In this document: positions 35,868 to 39,492 of the stretch, one piece after another
How the letters are laid out: each line of letters begins with the position of its first letter
Position numbering within the stretch: position 1 is the first letter of the stretch
Assembly: GCA_964636945.1 (NCBI GenBank)
Contig: CAZWVH010000025.1
Location: forward strand, 1 to 39,492
Source: CAZADA01 sp964636945
Lineage (GTDB): Bacteria; Pseudomonadota; Alphaproteobacteria; Caulobacterales; Maricaulaceae
Direction of reading: 5' to 3'
DNA length: 39,492 nt
The notes under the pieces: generated by a model
Told to the model about the DNA's origin: nothing
Database searches by the model: none
The model's input: the letters and a program-made list of their open reading frames with translations, nothing else
Translations under genes and position numbers: made by a program

Positions 35868-36191
35868 TCAGCCTTCGCTCGCCACCAATTTGCGCGCTTC
35901 GATCAACAATTCGTCCATGCGCCGGCGAATTTGATGTTCAGACTGGTTCACGCCATTCTTTTCAAAATCGCCTTGAACCTTACGGAATACGTCTTCATCA
36001 CCAGGCTCTTCAAAGTCGGCGGCGACCACCTGCTTGGCGTAGTCATCGGCCTCAAGACCAGACAATCCCATCAACTGCGCCGCCCACTGACCCAAAAGCT
36101 TATTGCGCCGCGCAATAGCCTTGAACTCCAGTTCAGCATTGTGTGCGTGGCGTGCTTCTTCGGCGTTTTCCCGATCATCAAATCCCGACAT
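35868..36191 (-). CDS. DUF1476 protein, F1-ATPase inhibitory zeta-type subunit
   Basis: The 107-residue protein shows the DUF1476 signatures FDDRENAEEARHAHNAELEF, ARRNKLLGQWAA, ADFEEPGDEDVFRKV and HQIRRRMDELL. In Paracoccus denitrificans a member of this family is the zeta subunit, which blocks ATP hydrolysis by the F1 motor; assignment here is by family. It is largely helical, highly charged, and has no membrane segment. It lies divergently to purC with a 179-base shared promoter region, an arrangement I recall from other alphaproteobacteria. Confidence 0.92.
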   Translation of the reverse strand: MSGFDDRENAEEARHAHNAELEFKAIARRNKLLGQWAAQLMGLSGLEADDYAKQVVAADFEEPGDEDVFRKVQGDFEKNGVNQSEHQIRRRMDELLIEARKLVASEG

Positions 36192-36370
36192 GCTTCATCC
36201 TTATCCAAGCCCTTTCGCGTCACACCTGACGCCAAGCATATTCACAGTGTTCAGAGCCAGCGGCTCTGGCATTATTGTACGCGCAACGCCAATTGGCTAG
36301 CGTAGCTGTGCGCATTGAGCCTGCGTTTGCATCGCGCACGCAAGCGGGTCACCCAGACAAAGGATCGCCG

Positions 36371-37129
36371 ATGTCACGCCGCAAGAAAATCTACGAGGGC
36401 AAGGGCAAGATCCTATACGAGGGTCCCGAGCCCGGCACGCTGATCGCTTACTTTAAGGACGACACCACCGCGTTCAACAATCAGAAGCGCGAAACCCTTG
36501 AAGGCAAGGGCGTTCTGAACAACCGCATTTCCGAATACGTGATGACGCGATTGAACACAGCGGGCATTCCGACCCACTTCATTCGACGCATCAACATGCG
36601 TGAGCAATTGGTCCGCGAACTGGAGATCATTCCCATTGAAGTGGTCTGTCGCAATGTGGCGGCGGGGTCCTTGTGCCAACGGTTAGGCTTGGAGGAAGGC
36701 GAGCAATTGCCCCGCTCCATCGCGGAATTTTACTATAAGAGCGACGAACTGGGCGATCCCATGATCGCTGAGGAGCACATCACCGCGTTCAATTGGGCCA
36801 GCACCCAAGAGATCGATGACATGATGGCGCTCACGCTTCGCGTCAACGACTTCCTGTGCGGGTTGTTCTCCGCGGTGGGCATACGTTTGGTCGATTTCAA
36901 GCTGGAGTTTGGCCGCCAATACGAAAATGAGATGATCCGCATTGTGGTTGCGGACGAAATCAGCCCAGACTCGTGCCGATTGTGGGACATGGAAACCGAC
37001 GAACGGCTCGACAAGGATCGTTTCCGCCGTGATCTTGGCGGCGTCACCGAGGCCTATGCTGAAGTGGCGCGGCGGCTTGGCGTGATGAAGGCGAACCCGC
37101 CGCACCTGCAGCCGGTGGAAGACGAATAA
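36371..37129 (+). CDS. purC: Phosphoribosylaminoimidazole-succinocarboxamide synthase
   Basis: The 252-residue SAICAR synthetase couples CAIR with aspartate using ATP, in purine biosynthesis. The N-terminal KKIYEGKGKILYEG is the ATP-binding glycine-rich start, followed by FKDDTTAFNNQKRE, IPTHFIRR and VVCRNVAAGSLCQRL. ATG 36371 starts the family's normal N-terminus, and the 32-codon extension upstream is not conserved-looking. It is the first gene of a purC-purS-protease-purQ run and is spaced 14 bases from purS. Confidence 0.97.
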   Translation: MSRRKKIYEGKGKILYEGPEPGTLIAYFKDDTTAFNNQKRETLEGKGVLNNRISEYVMTRLNTAGIPTHFIRRINMREQLVRELEIIPIEVVCRNVAAGSLCQRLGLEEGEQLPRSIAEFYYKSDELGDPMIAEEHITAFNWASTQEIDDMMALTLRVNDFLCGLFSAVGIRLVDFKLEFGRQYENEMIRIVVADEISPDSCRLWDMETDERLDKDRFRRDLGGVTEAYAEVARRLGVMKANPPHLQPVEDE

Positions 37130-37143
37130 CGGAAAGACCGTCG

Positions 37144-37386
37144 ATGAAAGCTCTAGTGCGTATTGATCTCAAACCCGGCGTGCTCGACCCACAAGGCCAG
37201 GCCGTCGCCAACGCCCTCCACGGACTTGGCTTTGATGGCGTACAGAGCGCTCGGCAAGGCAAGGTCATTGAACTTGAATTGAATGAAACGGATGTTGACG
37301 CCGCCCGCGCCGCCGTTGAGGCCATGTGTGAAAAACTGCTCGCCAACCCAGTTATCGAAACCTATGCCGTCACCATCCCCGCTTAG
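37144..37386 (+). CDS. purS: Phosphoribosylformylglycinamidine synthase subunit PurS
   Basis: The 80-residue protein is the small bridging subunit of the PurS-PurQ-PurL FGAM synthetase. The pattern VRIDLKPGVLDPQGQAVANAL followed by a short alpha/beta repeat (VIELELNETDVDAA) is characteristic, and the length is typical. Its last 23 bases overlap the start of the protease gene in another frame, so translation of the two is probably coupled. Confidence 0.95.
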   Translation: MKALVRIDLKPGVLDPQGQAVANALHGLGFDGVQSARQGKVIELELNETDVDAARAAVEAMCEKLLANPVIETYAVTIPA

Positions 37387-38512
37387 GCGACTCTTCAGCT
37401 TCGCCCTGGCGGCCATAGCGTGTGCGTGCGCATCACCCACCCTTGAAATTCCTCAAGTGGGCCGTGGCGAACTGATGCAACGCACAGCCCAAGCGCAACT
37501 TGACGCCATCACAAGCGCCATTTCGCTCCACGCCGAGGCCCATGCCGTAGCCTGGCCGGTGCTGCGCGACAATGCCGATCTATGCCCCGATCGTACGCGA
37601 GGCGCCGCCGGATGGCTGATCGCGGACGTAAAACGTCTGGACAGCATGGTGGACGGGCTCACCCGGCAGCGATTACGCGAATTGGGCTATGATCGCGGAA
37701 TGCGAGTGCTCGCCCTCATGCCCGACTCCCCGGCCGGCGATGCGGGAGTTGAAGTCGGCGACGTGGTCATCGCCGTGGCGGACAAGGACATCGCTGACGC
37801 CTCATCCGGCGAAATCGGCTCTTTGATCTCGGAAACGGCCGACAAGCACGGCGTGGTCACCATGCAGCTCTTGCGTGCGGGCCAGGAACGCACCGTGATC
37901 TTGGATCCCGTCCCGGTCTGTGACGCGGAGTTCGTGGTCGACCGCAGCAGTCGCGTGCAAGCCTTCACCGATGGCGAGCGCATTGTGGTCACCGAGGGGC
38001 TCATCCGGCTGGTGGACGATGATCGTTTGGTGGCATTCGTCATCTCCCATGAGTTGGCCCACATTATCGGCGAGCACGTGCGCAAGAGGGTGCAGAACGC
38101 GGCGCTCAGCGGGGCCATCGTGTACGGGCCAATCCTCGCCATCCCCGCCGTGATTGGCGATCAAGCGCTGGCGTTGGCCCAGGTCAAGCCGCAACGTCCT
38201 CCGCTGACCACCGCCCTGTCGCAGGTCACCGCCAAAGCCATGCGTTCCGAGGAGTTTGAACGCGAAGCTGATTATCTCGGCCTCTATCTGTATGCGCGCA
38301 CTGGCGCAGACTTGTCTGACCTTGAAGAGATCTGGCGCATTTTTGGCGAAACCCGGCCCTTAAACACCTGGAGCGCCATCACCCACCCCACCACGCCGGA
38401 CCGGTTTCTGGCGTTGCAAGCCGCGCGTGATGAAATCAAAGCCAAACAGGCCGCCGGCGCGCCCCTTATGCCGCAAGGGTGGGTCATGGACGATCTCGAC
38501 GGATCGGAGTAA
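37364..38512 (+). CDS. M48-family metalloprotease lipoprotein with PDZ domain
   Basis: The 382-residue product has a signal (PLRRLFSFALAAIACACAS) ending at a likely lipidation cysteine. A PDZ-like domain follows at about 105-185 (MRVLALMPDSPAGDAGVEVG, VVTMQLLRAG), and then an M48 peptidase domain. Zinc ligands are seen in ISHELAHIIGEH (H229, E230, H233), with the third ligand E301 in FEREADYLG. M48 lipoproteins of the BepA/LoiP type clean up misfolded envelope proteins; here the PDZ precedes the catalytic domain. ATG 37364 overlaps purS and matches a proper signal peptide; an earlier in-frame ATG would bury it. It is followed by purQ after 10 bases, so an envelope protease sits inside a purine operon. 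Confidence 0.9.
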   Translation: MPSPSPLRRLFSFALAAIACACASPTLEIPQVGRGELMQRTAQAQLDAITSAISLHAEAHAVAWPVLRDNADLCPDRTRGAAGWLIADVKRLDSMVDGLTRQRLRELGYDRGMRVLALMPDSPAGDAGVEVGDVVIAVADKDIADASSGEIGSLISETADKHGVVTMQLLRAGQERTVILDPVPVCDAEFVVDRSSRVQAFTDGERIVVTEGLIRLVDDDRLVAFVISHELAHIIGEHVRKRVQNAALSGAIVYGPILAIPAVIGDQALALAQVKPQRPPLTTALSQVTAKAMRSEEFEREADYLGLYLYARTGADLSDLEEIWRIFGETRPLNTWSAITHPTTPDRFLALQAARDEIKAKQAAGAPLMPQGWVMDDLDGSE

Positions 38513-38522
38513 CGAAACGACC

Positions 38523-39191
38523 ATGAAATCGGCTGTCATCGTCTTTCCTGGATCCAACTGCGACCGCGACGCGCAAATGGCGCTCACCGCCATCACCGGC
38601 CATGCGCCGCGCATGGTTTGGCACCGCGAGACCGCTTTGCCCGGTGACCTCGACTTGATCGTCGTGCCCGGCGGATTTTCCTATGGCGACTATCTGCGCT
38701 CGGGCGCCATCGCCGCCAACTCGCCGATCATGCGCGAGGTGAAAACCGCCGCTGATCGGGGCGTCGCCGTGCTGGGCGTATGCAATGGCTTTCAAGTGCT
38801 GTGCGAGGCCCACCTCTTGCCCGGCGCGCTATTGCGCAATGCGGGTCTCGACTTTGTCTGTCGGCCTCAAGCTTTGACCGTGGCCAATGCCGCAACGCGC
38901 TTCACCAATGCTTATGCCGAGGCCAATGAGGTCACCTTCCCGATCGCCCACCATGACGGCAATTACCGCGCCGATGCGGCCACCCTCGATGAACTCGAAG
39001 GCGAAGGCCGCGTGGTGTTCCGCTATGCCGGCGCGCGCGGCAACCCCAATGGCTCGGCCCGCGACATCGCCGGCGTCATCAACGCAAAGGGCAATGTCAT
39101 GGGCCTGATGCCCCACCCCGAACGCGCCGTGGACGCGCTGCATGGTGGAACCGATGGGCGCGGCGTGTTCGAGAGCCTGCTGGCCGCATAG
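38523..39191 (+). CDS. purQ: Phosphoribosylformylglycinamidine synthase subunit PurQ
   Basis: The 222-residue class I glutamine amidotransferase subunit supplies ammonia to PurL in FGAM synthesis. The N-terminal signature is IVFPGSNCDRDA and the nucleophile is Cys87 (GVCNGFQVL). The catalytic His198 and Glu200 lie in LMPHPERA. ATG 38523 starts the family N-terminus after the protease stop. The expected partner purL is not in the window and may follow outside it. Confidence 0.97.
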   Translation: MKSAVIVFPGSNCDRDAQMALTAITGHAPRMVWHRETALPGDLDLIVVPGGFSYGDYLRSGAIAANSPIMREVKTAADRGVAVLGVCNGFQVLCEAHLLPGALLRNAGLDFVCRPQALTVANAATRFTNAYAEANEVTFPIAHHDGNYRADAATLDELEGEGRVVFRYAGARGNPNGSARDIAGVINAKGNVMGLMPHPERAVDALHGGTDGRGVFESLLAA

Positions 39192-39257
39192 CGGCTGCAT
39201 ACTCAAATAGACACATCTTTTAGTTGTGTTGCGCGAGATGGCCTGTAAACTAAAGCC

Positions 39258-39443
39258 ATGACCTTTGGTGGTGACGACTCACAAACATGGTTTGGCGCGC
39301 GCGAACGCCTGCTGACCGTGGATGATGTCCTGGCGCTCAACGCTGCGGGCGCTTTGCGCGACAAGTCCGCAACCGTCCGGCTATCCCGCGATTGGCTCGT
39401 TTTCCGCAATAGTGTCCATGACCGCCACGAATGGACACCTTGA
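39258..39443 (+). CDS. Small hypothetical protein (61 aa)
   Basis: The frame from ATG 39258 has mixed composition, with a helical middle (RERLLTVDDVLALNAAGAL) and a basic C-terminal part ending HDRHEWTP. It follows purQ by 66 bases with an AT-rich spacer (around 39205-39255) that may carry its promoter. No family was recognised. Coding is plausible because the same strand and direction continue and no better frame overlaps it. Confidence 0.5.
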   Translation: MTFGGDDSQTWFGARERLLTVDDVLALNAAGALRDKSATVRLSRDWLVFRNSVHDRHEWTP

Positions 39444-39460
39444 CATAGCGGGATCGGCGC

Positions 39461-39492
39461 ATGGCCAAGACGCCCAAGCGTCCATCACCGGC
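39461..39492 (+). CDS. Start of a gene cut by the window end
   Basis: An ATG at 39461, preceded by a GGATCGG stretch, opens a frame encoding a Lys/Pro-rich start (MAKTPKRPSP). It remains open to the window edge. Only about ten codons are visible, so no product can be named. Confidence 0.3.
   Translation, partial: MAKTPKRPSP

Noticed and set aside
35853..36305. Plus-strand 150-codon frame
   Set aside because: It is antisense to the clearly recognised DUF1476 gene.
1..39492. CRISPR arrays, insertion sequences, integrases or phage genes
   Set aside because: No spaced repeats, transposase or integrase motifs were seen on either strand.

Overview
The window looks like a chromosomal segment of an alphaproteobacterium, possibly Caulobacterales or Hyphomonadaceae-like (an inference). 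The evidence is the complex I genes nuoA-F, a DUF1476 / F1-ATPase zeta-type gene beside purC, a separate purS and purQ, and TonB receptor biology. GC content looks moderately high. A 100-N scaffold gap shows it is a draft or metagenome assembly.

Region 1 (1-1744) holds a small basic ORF, a decayed C-terminal remnant of a sialate O-acetylesterase, and an intact LacI-family regulator with a candidate operator upstream. It reads as the wreck of a sugar-utilisation locus.

Region 2 (1837-20014) is an accessory biosynthetic locus. After a TIGR04325-type methyltransferase comes a tightly coupled hybrid NRPS-PKS operon. It encodes a stand-alone A-PCP loading protein, then a 2643-residue KS-AT-ACP-aminotransferase-C-A-PCP megasynthase. 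A C*-TE protein follows, with a degenerate condensation motif and a cysteine-type thioesterase motif, then a membrane-anchored alpha/beta hydrolase. A convergent Sfp-type phosphopantetheinyl transferase can activate the carrier domains. A MOP-type flippase and a family 2 glycosyltransferase (broken only by an artefactual gap) close the block. The simplest predicted product is amino acid 1, extended by malonate, transaminated at the beta-keto position to a 3,4-diamino acid unit, then joined to amino acid 2. The module order recalls microcystin McyE without its C-methyltransferase.

Region 3 (19986-29651, minus strand) is a nuoA-B-C-D-E-F run for respiratory complex I. It is interrupted by small membrane proteins, lipoproteins, a GFA-fold protein and a Uma2-type nuclease. 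nuoG-N do not follow nuoF; a VOC protein and then the biosynthetic locus lie there instead.

Region 4 (29795-35837) has tRNA-Asp(GTC), a large TonB-dependent receptor with a clear terminator, and a divergent LytS-type histidine kinase with a LytTR response regulator. The pair may control the receptor.

Region 5 (35868-39492) is housekeeping: the DUF1476 gene, then purC-purS-(M48/PDZ protease lipoprotein)-purQ and two small downstream frames. No CRISPR array, insertion sequence, rRNA or phage genes were seen.
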